DNA of 64,000 nt from Branchiostoma floridae (Eukaryota; Chordata; Leptocardii; Amphioxiformes; Branchiostomatidae): assembly GCF_000003815.2 (NCBI RefSeq), contig NC_049983.1, positions 25,535,089 to 25,599,088 on the forward strand, in the 5' to 3' direction. Positions 1 through 12,189 of this stretch are shown here, in pieces. The notes beneath the pieces were generated by a model. The model saw only the letters and a program-made list of their open reading frames with translations, did no database searches and was not told the DNA's origin. Within the stretch, counting starts at the first letter, position 1; the number at the start of each line of letters is the position of its first letter. The position numbers and the translations under genes are program-made.

Positions 1-124
1 ACATTGATTGACTTCTACAGACACTAGTTAAAGGTTTCTTATGCTTACACGGAAGTCTTGGCAAAGTTGTCAAATTGGTATACTTTCCTGACGACATAGT
101 TGACTTCAACACACACTAGAAATC
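1..124 (-). repeat. 3' flank of LRRIG-A with degenerate tandem units
   Basis: Region just downstream of gene A. It carries degenerate copies of a unit of about 100 bp (CTAG..., GTTGTC.GGAAAGT, ACTTTGCCAAGACTTCC) that also follows genes B, C, D, E, F and G. The unit probably lies in the 3' UTR. In the A/C/D group the AATAAA that follows the stop in F is changed to a GTTAAGA context, so no poly(A) signal is visible here. The repeat continues beyond the window edge. Confidence 0.5.
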
Positions 125-3028
125 TTAACTGTGACAGCCAAACCGAGGAGCATCATCTGCCGGACTCCCATCGTCATTTTCATAGACGACATTAGAATCT
201 GCAGATTTCGCCTGTGTACCGTTATCATTGTAAATGACAGATGAGGCTTCAAACGCTGCTTCTCCCTTGACATTATCATATATAAATTGGGAAGAAGCAT
301 ATGCTACTGCCTCAGCCTCATTGCCAGACTCACGGGTAAACCGAGAAGGGGTAGATACTACTGTATCATCACCATCACCATAATTTCCGTGGATAGTATG
401 AGAAATAGCAGATTTTGCCTGTTTACTGTTATCATTGTACATGGCTGGCGAGACAGTAGTCATTGCTTCATCAATGTGCTTTCCATAGATACAGGGAGAT
501 AAAATACATGTGCTTACATCCTCACAACCAACCACACGGTTAAACTCGTAAGTAGGAAGTACCTCCTCACAGCCATACTGATTGATAGCCTGAGAGGCAT
601 CAGCTAATGTTTCCTCATCATCATTGACATACACGTGCTGATCATCTTCAACATCAGGCACTGTCTCCTCGTCATTATTCTCATACGTAAAGGGCTCGTG
701 AACTATCACTGCCTGGGCTGCACAATCTGATTCATTTCGACTTCCTGCTTTTGGACATTTAGCCTCTTCAGAGGGAGAACTTGCTACCTTGTAAGCTTTC
801 TGGATTGTACATGTTTCTCTCTCATTGTCATTTAATGTTATGTTAACTTGTTCGTTTGTATCGGCTTCATCACTATTCTCATATATGATATCCTGGTCGT
901 TTTTACATGTACTTGTGGGGCAGTAGGTGTTGCCAAGGGTTGGCGATGTACCTCCCAAGTTCCCATTGGGTGCAGGGGCCAAATGGGACTTTTGGGTCCT
1001 ACGTTGAAACAGAACTAAAGCAGCGCCAAATATAATCAGGATTGCGAAAAATGTACCTAAGCCAACTGACAGGGAGAAGACCACCGGATCAGCATTGCTT
1101 TCTGTCTTTCCAGATGGCAAGGATGCTGACGAAATAGTAAGTTTGGGGGAAGGTGAAGACGGGCCTTTGATGTCAACAGTTAGTGTGGCAGATGCAGATC
1201 CAACTGGAGTCGCTACAATGCAGCTGTACAGACCAGCATCTGCCACAGTAACATCTGTTACAGTAATGGTAAAAGTTGTACCATTCACCTCTACAATTAC
1301 TCTCCCATTCGACTCGTCAGCGCTTGTGTTGTGGCCAGATGGGAGAATGACCGTAAAGTTCGGTGAGGGGATTCCTGAAGCTTCACAGACCAAACGTAGA
1401 TTGTCCCCCAAAACTGATGTATTATTCTTGACCCTCTGAAACCTCAAAGAGATTGGGTCTTCAGACAGCGTGGAAAATATAAGGCTTGTGAGTGCAGATC
1501 TGTTTGCACTGCTAAGTCGTGTTGGTGATGATATGGCTGATGGAATTTGCCTATCAGCGTACAATGTGTAAGGTGCGGCGCCGATAGGGCTTGTTGGGGT
1601 AAGTACTGAGCCTGTAGCAACAGGGCCGTCTGTACTGCTAAGTGTTGTAGTTGTTATACCATCAGCAGACAGAGTAGAAGGTGCGAAGCCAATGGGGCTT
1701 GTTGGGGCAATTGTTGAGCCTGTGCCAATGGGGCTGTCTGAGGTTATTGGTATTATCGGTGTTGGCATTCTAATCTCAACAGACAGTGTCGCAAATGAAG
1801 AACCAGCATAATTTGATGCCATGCAAACGTACAAACCTGCATCTGTTGCAGTAATATCTCTTACAACGATGCTACCATTCTCACTCACAGTTACTCGCCC
1901 ATCTGACCCAGCAGTTGCGTTGCGGCCAGATGGAAGAATGACCGTAATGTCTGGTTTAGGAATCCCTGAAGCCTTACAGATTAAATGAAGCGCATTTCCA
2001 CTGAACAGTGTGACATCTTTGCCTCTTTGGAAACCCACAATGTTCGGTTTTTCACACATCAAATTTCCGAGCTCTATAAGTTGAAGCTTTAGCCCTCGGA
2101 ACTTTCCGGGTTCCTCACAAATAATTTCGCTTTCCAAAAAATGAGACTTGAATGGAATCATCCTACAGTCACACTGCCAGGGGTTGTCCTGCAGATATAA
2201 AGTAGCAAGTCTGGGTAGGTTTTGGAATGTGCCAAGTTGAATGGTTGTCATTTGATTACATATTAGGGATAAGCTCTGTAGACTTGGGAGATTTGAAAAG
2301 GTTCCAGGTTGAATTTCAGTTATATGGTTATCCCCTATATATAAATTCTGGAGCAGGGGCATCTTTGAGAACAAATCAGAATCAATGTTAGTTATCTGAT
2401 TTGAGTTCAGGGCCAACGTTCGGAGCTGCTGTAGATTGGAGAATGAATCCGGAGGGATTTTAGTTAGGTTATTGACATGCAAGTACAATCGCTTCAGCAT
2501 GGGTAGCTTTGAGAGTGCGCCAGGCTGAATGTGGGTCAGGCCGTTGCCTACTAGATCCAAACTTTCAAGACTGGGTAGATTTGAGAATGCTCCATGAGCA
2601 ATGCTAGATAGATGGTTGCGGCACAGGTACAAATCTTCCAGCTTAGGTATATTTGAGAATGTACCGGACTGAATGCTTTTTAGCTGGTTGGAATCAAGGT
2701 GTACATATGTCAGGTGAATAAGATCTGAAAATGCTCCAGGCTGCACAATAGATATCTGATTTCCATCCATATCTAGTTCTATTAAACACTTGTACCTGGA
2801 CAGGTCAGACGAAGACAGGCTTGTGATGGCATTGTCCTCTAAGTTAAGGCTAGTGATACTTGTGGGTAGATCCTGGGGAACACTGATGAGACCTCTGTTG
2901 CTGCAGTCACAGTCTGATGGACATCTGTTGCTGCAGGGCGTGGTTGGTTCATTTTCATTCCAGAGCCACCAGGACCAACCGGGACCAACCAGCAAAAGAA
3001 CCAGTAGTTTTTTTAGCATGTAAGCCAT
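125..3028 (-). CDS. LRRIG-A: LRR-Ig-linker-Ig transmembrane receptor with YxN tail (967 aa)
   Basis: Predicted type I membrane receptor, probably for recognition and signalling at the cell surface. Rough residues: signal peptide 1-21; LRRNT 32-57 (four Cys); nine 24-residue LRRs 58-273; LRRCT 282-326 (NPWQCDC, then IICEEP and LMCEKP); Ig1 328-420; Ser/Thr/Pro linker 421-520; Ig2 524-621; transmembrane 650-674; acidic Tyr-rich tail 675-967. YxN tyrosines are at 716, 782, 800, 917 and 949. Tyr848, 864, 917, 933 and 949 fall on a 16-residue rhythm, with His880 in a Tyr slot. I chose the ATG at 3028 because it follows the acceptor CTTGCAG/GTAAA; the in-frame ATG at 3085 would lie in the intron and would precede the signal peptide. 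It has fewer LRRs than the B/E/F/G copies. The family is clear from domains; ligand and partners are unknown. Confidence 0.9.
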   Translation of the reverse strand: MAYMLKKLLVLLLVGPGWSWWLWNENEPTTPCSNRCPSDCDCSNRGLISVPQDLPTSITSLNLEDNAITSLSSSDLSRYKCLIELDMDGNQISIVQPGAFSDLIHLTYVHLDSNQLKSIQSGTFSNIPKLEDLYLCRNHLSSIAHGAFSNLPSLESLDLVGNGLTHIQPGALSKLPMLKRLYLHVNNLTKIPPDSFSNLQQLRTLALNSNQITNIDSDLFSKMPLLQNLYIGDNHITEIQPGTFSNLPSLQSLSLICNQMTTIQLGTFQNLPRLATLYLQDNPWQCDCRMIPFKSHFLESEIICEEPGKFRGLKLQLIELGNLMCEKPNIVGFQRGKDVTLFSGNALHLICKASGIPKPDITVILPSGRNATAGSDGRVTVSENGSIVVRDITATDAGLYVCMASNYAGSSFATLSVEIRMPTPIIPITSDSPIGTGSTIAPTSPIGFAPSTLSADGITTTTLSSTDGPVATGSVLTPTSPIGAAPYTLYADRQIPSAISSPTRLSSANRSALTSLIFSTLSEDPISLRFQRVKNNTSVLGDNLRLVCEASGIPSPNFTVILPSGHNTSADESNGRVIVEVNGTTFTITVTDVTVADAGLYSCIVATPVGSASATLTVDIKGPSSPSPKLTISSASLPSGKTESNADPVVFSLSVGLGTFFAILIIFGAALVLFQRRTQKSHLAPAPNGNLGGTSPTLGNTYCPTSTCKNDQDIIYENSDEADTNEQVNITLNDNERETCTIQKAYKVASSPSEEAKCPKAGSRNESDCAAQAVIVHEPFTYENNDEETVPDVEDDQHVYVNDDEETLADASQAINQYGCEEVLPTYEFNRVVGCEDVSTCILSPCIYGKHIDEAMTTVSPAMYNDNSKQAKSAISHTIHGNYGDGDDTVVSTPSRFTRESGNEAEAVAYASSQFIYDNVKGEAAFEASSVIYNDNGTQAKSADSNVVYENDDGSPADDAPRFGCHS

Positions 3029-4374
3029 TTTACCTGCAAGGAGAGAGAATCGTTGTACAGTGTGATGAAATGCTACGACCAACACTTGTTCCGATTTCCC
3101 TCAAAATGATGAAAAGAAGAAGCAGCCATCTGTTCAGTTAATTACATGTCCTTTCTGAAAGAAAAAAAGGAGATACAATATGTTATGTAGTGTCACGGAA
3201 CTAAAACCACATTCTTATTCCGCAGGAAGAGATGTATACACATTTTGGTTATCTTTAACTTTCTTACATATGTCATAAGTATAAAATTCTCATCATTCAA
3301 CACTAAAGGATTATGGCATTTTCGTATTACTCATGCACAAAAGGCCATTATTTTATGTTCCGCCTCGCATAAATTACATCTGTTACATGTAGGGAAGTCT
3401 CACTATGGAACATCCAGGAAAAATAGAATGTGTATAATAAGATTTCTTCCCAAAAGAAGGCTGTCAATTTCCTACATTCTACAATCACTTCTTAACAATA
3501 ATATATACTGTTGTACAGCTCATTTGATTTTGGTCCCTTTAGCTTTGCGGTTATTACTTAGTGCCTGGTACCCCAACCATATTTTTAAAACAGTTTGAAG
3601 GACACAATCCTCCGTAACGTAGTCAATGTGTTTACGGTGTTGCCAAGCTGCTTGATGCCACATTAAAGACAGACGAGCCAAATGTCAGACTAATCAATAA
3701 AAATGATCTTGATTCACAGGTGCGAAGACAGAGATCCAGACAAAAACAACTTGTTCAAAGTATAAAAATCTCATATTAATAACGAAGGTTATGGTAGCAT
3801 TTGCAGATGGATTATGTTAATGATCCAATCATTTGATTGATATATGTTTAATCATGTTTAACTTAACTCAACAACCAGAAGAATGAATTTCCCATCTTTC
3901 ACCACCAATGAATTATAGTATTTTGTAGTTATGCAAATCAAGTCTACATTTGCATAACTGACATCTTCCGATATTCCTCTTTCAGCTCTCAGTCTGCGAC
4001 CTCAAATTTAACAGATCACTCAACGAATTCTGTAGAAAAGAAACGAATCTTTCTTACACTTTGTGTGTGTGCTTTGCTGTCTTCTCAGTCACACTTTTAC
4101 GTTTTGTATGATATTCCCTTTTGGGGGGCAAAACGTTTTTATTCGCACGCTCGCATCGGTTTTGGGGTTCCCAGAACATCTCATTCCTATAATCAAATCA
4201 ACATGCACAGGGGTGAGGGATACCAGATTTCAAAGAAAGCAAGGGTCTTTATGAGCTACAGTCGGTTAGCAAAAAGAAAAATTAATCAGTAGCTGTTCTA
4301 ATGTTGAAAGCAGGCGTCGGCTTGATCTAACACATGTGCCGAAGCATTGGTAGACTAATCTGCCTTTTCGAAAT

Positions 4375-4381
4375 CTTTATA
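4375..4381 (-). promoter_or_regulatory. TATA-like box upstream of gene A
   Basis: Reads CTGTATAAAGATTT on the minus strand, about 1.35 kb before the A start codon. The same site stands at nearly the same distance before C, D, E and G. It is conserved in position, but no transcript evidence is available and part of the conservation could be duplication alone. Confidence 0.35.
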
Positions 4382-5020
4382 CAGTAGATTATTTTGACAC
4401 GTCATCTATCTCGGCTTGAGACTAAGAGGACAGATATGGAAACCGCCTATCCAGACATTTGCGAATCAAACAGCTATGAAATTCTTCAAACCCTTCTGGA
4501 ACCACAGAGTGCACCATATTCACACTATATCAATGCGCTCACTATGAGACACTCAACCTAGCAATGTCCTAAACACGAAGAGAACAAAAATAGATCTCCC
4601 TCCTCCTCCGAAATGATACTGATCGTTTGATGCAGTTATGTTGACAGATGTTGTCGGTCTGCTCGATGGCAGCCTCAAATATCTTTTTTTTACCATACAA
4701 CGTTGCAGTTACGTGTTCTATAAGTAGTTCAATCAGAACCTAAAGTCACACCAACCAGATTCACCCGTAGATTTTTCCTGGACAAGTCAGCAGCTATTAG
4801 TTTTGGAAAATCACACCGTCTGACTCGAGATAGTAATTAAGGTGACGAAATTAGTACTTTTCGGAAACAAATGCTTGTCAAAAAAGCTGCAAAATTCGGC
4901 GGTCTACACCGTTCTTCCCAAAGGGGTATGTGTTCTATTTTAGAGCCTAACACTGCTCATACATGGATTGAAATGTGTTGCTTTTTGTCGCGTTTCTGTG
5001 AACATCAGTTAACAATTGTT

Positions 5021-5023
<3 letters not shown>

Positions 5024-5069
<46 letters not shown>
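5024..5069. repeat. (CT)n(AT)n microsatellite
   Basis: About 16 CT units run directly into about 7 AT units. A related CT/AT tract occurs at the matching place upstream of gene C. Confidence 0.9.
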
Positions 5070-5669
5070 CGGCTTCCTGTGACATGGAGAAGATCTGGAA
5101 ATTGGTATGGGGGTAGCTGTAGCACCAGGTTGTTCTGGAAGAGTCCATTATTGTATCGGGTGGGGCCTTTTTAAAAAAAATCCAGGTTGATATAGAACAG
5201 TATATCTTCGCATGGGGAGGGAGATGGATTGAAATATGCTGTATTTGCTCACCTTTCTTGTTGTCCTCGGCTTGTTCTTTTATGTACCCATCACTAAACA
5301 CAATTACTGTATATTTGTCCCTAAATACTGTCCAAAGCTGACCGCCAATCAGTAAACAATCCTACAAAATATCATGCAGCTTTTGGACGTGAAATCGTTT
5401 GTTTTGGAAGCGAACACCTGTTTGTATTGTACAGTCTTTTATTCCGCCGCAGGAATCTTTTAACGGGGATTTAAACATGACAGCGCAAAAAAATCAAATC
5501 AAAGGGAGTTCCAGGATCAGTAGCCAAATGATGCTAACCTTTTCCGAGCTTCTGCATAAGTTACAGTGTATAACGTTAACAGTTGATCATCCATTCTACC
5601 CAAACTAGATTCTATGAGAGGAAACCAATCAACGCACAGATTGTTGTTATTTTCTTTTCAAAATAAACT

Positions 5670-5864
5670 TAATTAGTCACGTCTCAAATCACACACTGCG
5701 CAAGCTCTAAATGACGTCAGCTCAGAACCCAGACACTAATGAGGCGGGCCAGGCGAGTCTGACCGCACCCGCGGTGAGGAGCTCGAGTCAGACGGTCTGA
5801 TTTTCCATCCAACAATACCTGCTGACTTGTCCAGAACACATCTACCGGAGAAACGGGTTGGTGT
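5670..5864 (+). promoter_or_regulatory. CRE promoter module, copy 1 (upstream of B)
   Basis: In gene B sense it holds a degenerate NRF1-like GCGCAAGC, an intact CRE TGACGTCA at 5712-5719, a GC box GGCGGGCC, the near-palindrome TCAGACGGTCTGA and the block GGGTTGGTGT. Unlike most copies it lacks the following block with ATTGG and CTACTTATA, which appears deleted here. Confidence 0.55.
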
Positions 5865-7119
5865 ACTTACACGTAGTTGCAACGGTGTATAGTTAAGAAA
5901 AGACATTGAGCATGCCGACAACAGTCGACCACACGATAAGTATTATTTCGGGGGGGTCTATTCTTGTTCTCTTCGTGTTAAAGACATTGGTAGGTTGAGT
6001 GAACGCATGTATAGAGTGTGAATATGGTGCACTATGCGTTTCCCGAAGGGTGTGGAGAAGTTCATAGCTGTTTGATTCTGGAAAGGCGGTGTCAAATGTT
6101 TGCGTCGAAATAGTCGCAACACAGCTGACAAGCGACACAATGTACCCTACATACTGTAAGAGGCTGAAAATCCGTACTTCCATAGGTCCATTCAGAGCTC
6201 CAAGTTTCCATCTGTCTACTCCCTTAGTCTGACTTATACCGAGATAGATGACGTGTCAAAAACAAAACCTACTGTATGAATACTTCCAAAAGGCAGATTA
6301 GTCTACCAGTGACTCGGTACATGTGTTAGATTAAGCCGACGCCTGCTTTCAACATTAGAACAGCTACTGATTACTTTTTTTATAGCCAACTGAATGCAAT
6401 TTATAACGAATCTCGCTTTCTTTGAAATCTTGTATGACCACTCCCCCTGTACACATGCGAATTCTAGGGCCGCGTTGATTTGATTATGGGAAGGACATCT
6501 ACTGGGAACCCCAAAACTGCTGCGAGTGGGCGAATAAAAGACGTCACTAACTCATTACATAACCCAGTGGCGTTGGAGTACCAGACACTACTTGCAAATT
6601 AAGCTAAAAGCTATCAAAAGCATATTATGAGCAAAGTCTATAATTCCTGGGTTATCCATAATGAGACTTGACTACATGTAACGGATGTAATTTATGGTAC
6701 GTAACATAGACGGAGACCCAAAAAAATGACCTAGTACGCATGCATAATACGAACGTGTAACATATATAATCTACGTGTAACATATATAATCCATGATAGG
6801 TAGAACATAAATGAATGCCAAAAATAATGGTCTTTTGTGCATGCCATAATTCTTATTTTAGTATTGAATGACAAGTGTTTTAAATAGTTAAAGATGGCCA
6901 TCATGTGCATACATCTTTTTTTGCGGGAAGCAAAATGTGGTTTCAGTCGAACATTACTTAACATGTTGTATCTTCTTTTTTTCTCAGAAAGGAAATGTAC
7001 AAGAAGCTAAACAAATGAATGTTTATTTTTCATCATTTTACAGGAAATTGAAACGAGTGTTGGCTGTAGCAGCAATTATTGATCACACTGTACAATGATT
7101 CCCTTTCCTTACAGGTAAA
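5865..7119 (+). other. 5' flank of pseudogene B
   Basis: Promoter and first-intron region of B, similar in order to the flanks of E, G and H. It ends with the acceptor TCCTTACAG/GTAAAATG. The position that reads TATAAAG in A, C, D, E, F and G reads TATGAAT at 6275-6281. The 80-bp TTGATTTGATTATG-type repeat lies at about 6470-6545. No other gene is seen. Confidence 0.55.
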
Positions 7120-10090
7120 ATGTCTTACATGGTACAGAAACTACTGGTCCTTTTGCTGGTTGGTCCCGGGTGGTCCTGGTTCCTCCAGAAGGAAACTAGA
7201 CCAACCACGCCCTGCAGCAGCAGCTGTCCATCAGACTGTGACTGCAGCGACAAAGGTCTCAACAAGGTTCCTCAGTATCTGCCTAAAAGTATCACTAGTC
7301 TTAAGTTAGGCGGCAATGCCATCACAAGCTTGTCTTCATCTGACCTTTCCAGGTACCAGGCTTTGACATACCTAATCGCATTCCGTCAGATATCTATTGT
7401 GCAGCCAGGAGCATTTTCAAAACTTATTCACCTGGAATGTTTGCACCTTAGTTCCAACCAGCTAACAAGTATTCAGCCCGGTACATTGTCGAATATACAT
7501 GAGCTCAAAGAATTGTTCCTGCACCGCAACCATCTATCTAGCATTCCGCCTGGAGCATTCTCAAATCTACCCAGTCTTGAATTTTTGACCCTGTTGGGAA
7601 ACGGCCTGGTAAACATTCAGCCTGGCGCATTCTTAGATCTCCCAAAGCTTGGACGATTATCCTTGAGTGTCAATAACCTAACTAAAATTCCTCCTGATTC
7701 ATTCTCCAATCTACCGCAGTTCCGAACGTTGAACCTGAACTCAAATCAGATAACTAACATTGATTCTGATATGTTCTCAAAGATACCCACGCTACGAGAT
7801 TTGGAACTTAAGTTCAACCAAATAACTGGTATTCAATCTGGTACATTCTCAAGCCTGCCCCAGCTCCATGAGTTAGAGTTAGCTAATAATCAGATAACTA
7901 ACATTAGTCCTGATGCATTCTCACACCTCTACCAGTTCCAACGGTTAGAGCTGCACTACAACCAAATAACCGAGATCCAGCCTGGCGCACTTTCAAACCT
8001 CACAAGGCTAGAAGTATTACGCCTGAATTCTAATAAGATGACGACCATTCAACCATTCTCAAATTTATCCAAAGACGCTAAATTAAGTCTGCGTGACAAC
8101 CCCTGGCAGTGTGACTGTAGGATGGTTGCATTCAAAAAATGGATGACCATGTCCCCTTTGTTTGAAATACAAATCATTTGTGAGGAACCTAGTAACTTCC
8201 GCGGGGTTATGCTTCAGCAAATAGAGTCCCAAAATTTGATCTGTGAAAAACCGAAAATCGTGAGTTTTCAAAGAGGCAGAGATGTCACACTGCTGGGTGG
8301 AAAGGCACTACATTTAATCTGTAACGCTTCGGGGATTCCTGAACCAGACATTACGGTCACTCTTCCGTCTGGACAAAACGCAACTGCTGGGTTAGATGGG
8401 AGAATTACTGTGAATGAAAATGGTACCATCGTTGTAAGGGATCTTACTAAAAATGATTCTGGTTCATACGTTTGCATTGCGGCAAATCATGTCGCCTCTT
8501 CAGTTGCGACACTGTTTGTTGAGATTACAATTACAACATCGATGATATCAAAAACATCTGAATCAGCACTTGGAAGTACAGCCAGCCCCGTAGCTACAGC
8601 CTCAACAAGTCCTACAGACTCCGCACATTCCACATTCTCTGCTGATGGTAAAATACCGTCAGAAATATTAACATCTTCTCAACTAGGCAGTGGAAACAGA
8701 TCTGCTGCCATGAACCCAGTATTGTCTGAGGACCCGATCACTTTGAGGTTTAGGAGGATCAAGAATAACAATTTGGTTTGGGGGGTCACTCTCCGTCTGG
8801 TCTGTGAGGGAGTACCTTCATCAAACATTACGGTCATTCTCCCATCTGGAATCAACACAAGCGTGCATGAGTCGAGTGGGAGACTAAGTGTGGAGGCGAA
8901 TGGTACAACCTTTACCATTACCATAACAGTTGTTAATGTGACAGATGCTGATCTATACAGCTACATTGCAGTGAGACCAGTTGGCTCATCTGCCACACTA
9001 AATGTTAATATAGAAGGCCCATCTTCAGTTACACCCGAAACTTCTTCGGCTGCATCCTCTCCACCTGGCAAGACAGAAATTAATGCTAACAAGAAGCTGA
9101 ACCTTTACCTGTCAGCCTTCTCTCTGTCAATTAGTTTAGGCACTCTTGCTACAGCCTTGATTGCATCTGGCGTTGCTTTAACTCTGTTTAAGCGTAGGAC
9201 CAAAAAGCCCCCTTTGGCTTCTGCACCAACTGCTATTTCTTACAGTGTAAACACAATCGCAACAAGTGACAAAGATAGTTCAAAGGGGCAGTCGGGTAGA
9301 CCACCAGACCATCGACAAAATCTACTCTGCCGAAGGTTCAAACGACCAGTCTAACAAATATGAGAATAGCGAAGAAACACGTACAAACGAACAATCTAAC
9401 ATATATGACAATGAAGAGCAAACAGGCACAATCGTTCAAGCTTACAAGGTAGCAGGTTCTCCCTCTAAAGGACATGCATGTCCAAAGGCAGGAAATCAAA
9501 CTAAGTCAGGTTGTGCCCTCCATGCAGTGATGGTTCACAAGTCGTTTACGTATGACAATAATGACGAGCAGACTGAACATGATCTTGAAGATGACAAGCA
9601 CGTGTATGATAATGATTTTGAGAAAACCTCTCAGGCCCACAATCAGTGTGACTGTGAGGAGGTAGTTCCTACTCACGAGTTTGACCGCATGGTTGGTGGT
9701 GAGGCTGAGACAGATGTAAGTACATGTGTTTCATCTCAGCTTATCTATGGAAAAGACAGTGATGAAGCAATGACTACTGTCTCGCCAGCGATCTACAAAA
9801 ATAACACTAAACAGTGTGAATCTGGTGTTTCTCATATCATCTACGGAAATGATAATGAAGGTAATGATACGGTAGTATCTACCCCTTCTCTGGTTAACCG
9901 TGAGTCTGGTAAGGAGGCTGAGGCAGTAGCATATGCTTCTTCTCAATTCATATATGAGAATGACAAGGACGAAGCAGCGATTGAAGCCTCATCAGTTATT
10001 TACAATGATAGCAGTAAACAGGCAAATTCTGCAGATGCTCATGTCATCTATGGAAATGACGATGGGAGACCAGCAGATGATGTTCCTTAA
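7120..10090 (+). pseudogene. LRRIG-B: frameshifted LRR-Ig-Ig receptor gene
   Basis: The frame from the start is open for 744 codons: signal peptide, four-Cys LRRNT, 11 LRRs, LRRCT, Ig1, one-unit linker, Ig2 and a transmembrane helix near residues 662-692. A one-base insertion around 9301-9311, judged against F, shifts the frame in the juxtamembrane tail, which then ends at 9354. The lost tail stays open in frame 2 to 10090 with up to eight YxN motifs (YENS, YDNE, YDNN, YDND, YKNN, YGND, YEND, YGND). If expressed, the product would be a membrane-bound receptor without the tyrosine array. LRR2 lacks the consensus Asn (FRQISI) and Ig2 has its second Cys changed to Tyr (LYSYIA). The promoter also looks damaged. 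A sequencing error at the insertion cannot be excluded. Confidence 0.85.
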
Positions 10091-10102
10091 TTTTCCTTGA
10101 AA

Positions 10103-10108
10103 AATAAA
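10103..10108 (+). terminator. Poly(A) signal AATAAA of gene B
   Basis: AATAAA 13 bases after the TAA, followed by T/G-rich CTTTGTTGTCC about 23 bases later. The same arrangement follows G and, inverted, E. Confidence 0.6.
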
Positions 10109-12189
10109 GATACCTAGTATCTGTAGACGTCAGCTTTGTTGTCCGGAAAGTGTACAACTTTGCTGATACTTTCATGTAAATATAAGAAATTGTCAAAATA
10201 GATTGAAAGATATCTAGTATCTTTTAAAGTCAGGTTTATTGTCGGAAAAGTGTACATATTTTACAACTTTGCCAAGATTCCAATGTTAACGCAAGAAACA
10301 TTTTACTTGAGAAAAACGTCTTTGTACATCGAAGTTGTTTTCAGAATGTCCAAGGTAAACAAAGGGATGATAAATAATTCTACACTTTCTACGTAAGATT
10401 GATTTATAATGACATAATAGGATGAATTATATATTATGTATTGTACAAATCTAGAGCTAAAGAGTCCTATTTGTTTATTGCTAAGGCCATGCTGATTTGA
10501 TTATATGGATTATATCCACGCGCGCATCAATTGTCTGCATCTTCCAAAGAACAAAGTTTTTAAGCAAACAGTATATCGTACATAGCAGCTGCAATATGAG
10601 CAAATATATGCCGTAGATTGCACAAAAATATCCGAAAAGGTATACGTATATCAATGTCTATTTTAAGATTAAGGAAAAAGTGTGAAAGCACTAAAATGAA
10701 GAATGTATTGTTCGTTATACCATATTTCTTGCATTCAGTCATTTGTGAAAACTCTCCTGACCACTTAGATTTCATAATGAAGGCATTTTATGGCAAAAAA
10801 AACTTTTTTGTTCGCACGCTCGCATCAATTTGGGGGTTCCAAGAGGATTTCATCCATATAATCAAATCAACGTGGCCTAATTTGCACAAGAAAGTAATTG
10901 CAATAGTTGAAAATAGATGAGTGCAAGTGTGGCCTTACAGCAGCTCGAAAAGCTGATAAGATGACCACCCTTTAACCATTCAATAAATCAAATTAAATAC
11001 CATGTGCAATTCGTCATATATAAGAAAAATAAATGAATGAATGAATGAAGAAAAGAAGGAAAGGAAATTAATAGAATTGTAAATATATAAGACAAGTATC
11101 AAATACTAGTAGAGATAGCCAAATCTGCTTCAGAATGATTGGCACAAAAAAAAAGCAGCAAACAATGTTACCACATGTGAAATAATTCGTTATATTAAAA
11201 AACGAGCCAACAATCTAATAGAAGAAACCATAAGAAGCATCCATTTCAAAAAGGACAAAGGAAATTCAACAAAATGTAAAATTTACTTGTATTATGTATT
11301 ATTTGTTACTTGTTTATTTCTTGTGTATGTAGACACGTTCATACGCAACGTATTTAATGGTACATATTTTTTTAGACCTTCGAGAAAGTTAAAGTATGCG
11401 GATTGGCTTTTTCAATGATGTTATTTATGAGAATGTGATGTGTTTCCATGCCTATTTCACCTGTACCATGGTATTATCTCACATGTATTTCAAGCATCAC
11501 TTAGCACCCAATGTAATGGCAAATGGATATTTGTCTGATTTGTCAAGTGCGACAGTAACTCCTGGTTAGACACATTCATATTGTATGATATTGAATGGCT
11601 GTTTATTAAGCGCCTTCACCGACAAACATTAGAAATGTGAGCTTTTCTAATAAACGGCGAAAGCATCATTTCCCTCCATGACCTCGTTCCTTCGCTTAAT
11701 GATGTTAACTTTTTCTAGTGAATAATCATTAGAAATTGCCATTGATCATGCAAATAAGGTCCTCATCTGCTTATCGAATCGTCTTAGTTGATGATGTTCT
11801 CTAACCAAATAGTACAAATTGTTCGAAATGTAAAAATGTTAGCAAAGAAGGCTATTGTCATGTTTCCTCATACATTATGTACACGTGGCCCTAATTTGCA
11901 TGATTTATGTCTAATAGTGTTCCCCTTGAGTTAGCTTCGTATTTCCTCAAGTATAAAATTCCCGTCATTGACCACTATTAAATTATAGTATCTATCATTA
12001 ATTATTCAAATTAAGTCTTTATTTGCATAACCGATATCTATAGGCATCCTCTTTCTCAGTTACATATGTGGCATAAGTTTGAGAGTTCTATCACGGTGTA
12101 TTCACAGGAATAGAACGACAGATTCAAGTGTCCTATCGTTATTTAATGTTTGCTAATATTAGATGTGAACAGGTATTATGGATATCTTG
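10109..12189 (+). other. 3' flank of B, shared with E and G
   Basis: No gene is seen. It starts with two degenerate units of about 100 bp (TAGTATCT, GTCAG.TTT.TTGTC), then about 1.8 kb of AT-rich sequence that recurs after G (58372-60450) and inverted after E (36300-38347). It includes an 80-bp repeat with TTCGCACGCTCGCATC at about 10810-10880. Short open frames here are the same in all copies but show no coding features. Confidence 0.6.

Larger units (their letters stand above)
3029..5640. other. 5' flank of gene A (head-to-head spacer, left half)
   Basis: No gene is seen. Bases 3029-4930 match the upstream regions of C (19994-21910) and, inverted, D (25330-27269), so this is the group A/C/D promoter and first-intron region. 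It begins with the splice acceptor at 3034. It holds a TATA-like site at 4375, an 80-bp repeat with TTCGCACGCTCGCATC at about 4140-4215, and a half promoter module at 4740-4830 that stops at CTCGAG and lacks the CRE. The stretch 5070-5640 is similar to 51840-52500 near gene G. Confidence 0.6.

Noticed and set aside
675-900. ITAM or ITIM motifs in the receptor tails
   Set aside because: The tyrosines are followed by x-N and acidic residues; no paired YxxL/I or (I/V/L)xYxx(L/V) pattern was found. FIYDNV in A comes closest but lacks the right residue at -2.
1095-1439. Open frames of 60-120 codons on the strand opposite the receptor genes
   Set aside because: They repeat at the same place in every paralogue because the genes are similar; no domains, signal peptides or independent promoters are seen.
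3029-3085. Upstream in-frame ATG giving 19 extra residues before the leader of A (and of C at 20050)
   Set aside because: It lies in the pyrimidine-rich intron before CTTGCAG, would bury the signal peptide, and is not available in the other copies.
10618-10920. A 100-codon frame found again near 37553-37861 and 58881-59129
   Set aside because: It lies in the shared 3' flank, has no recognisable protein features, contains the 80-bp dispersed repeat and is disrupted in the third copy.
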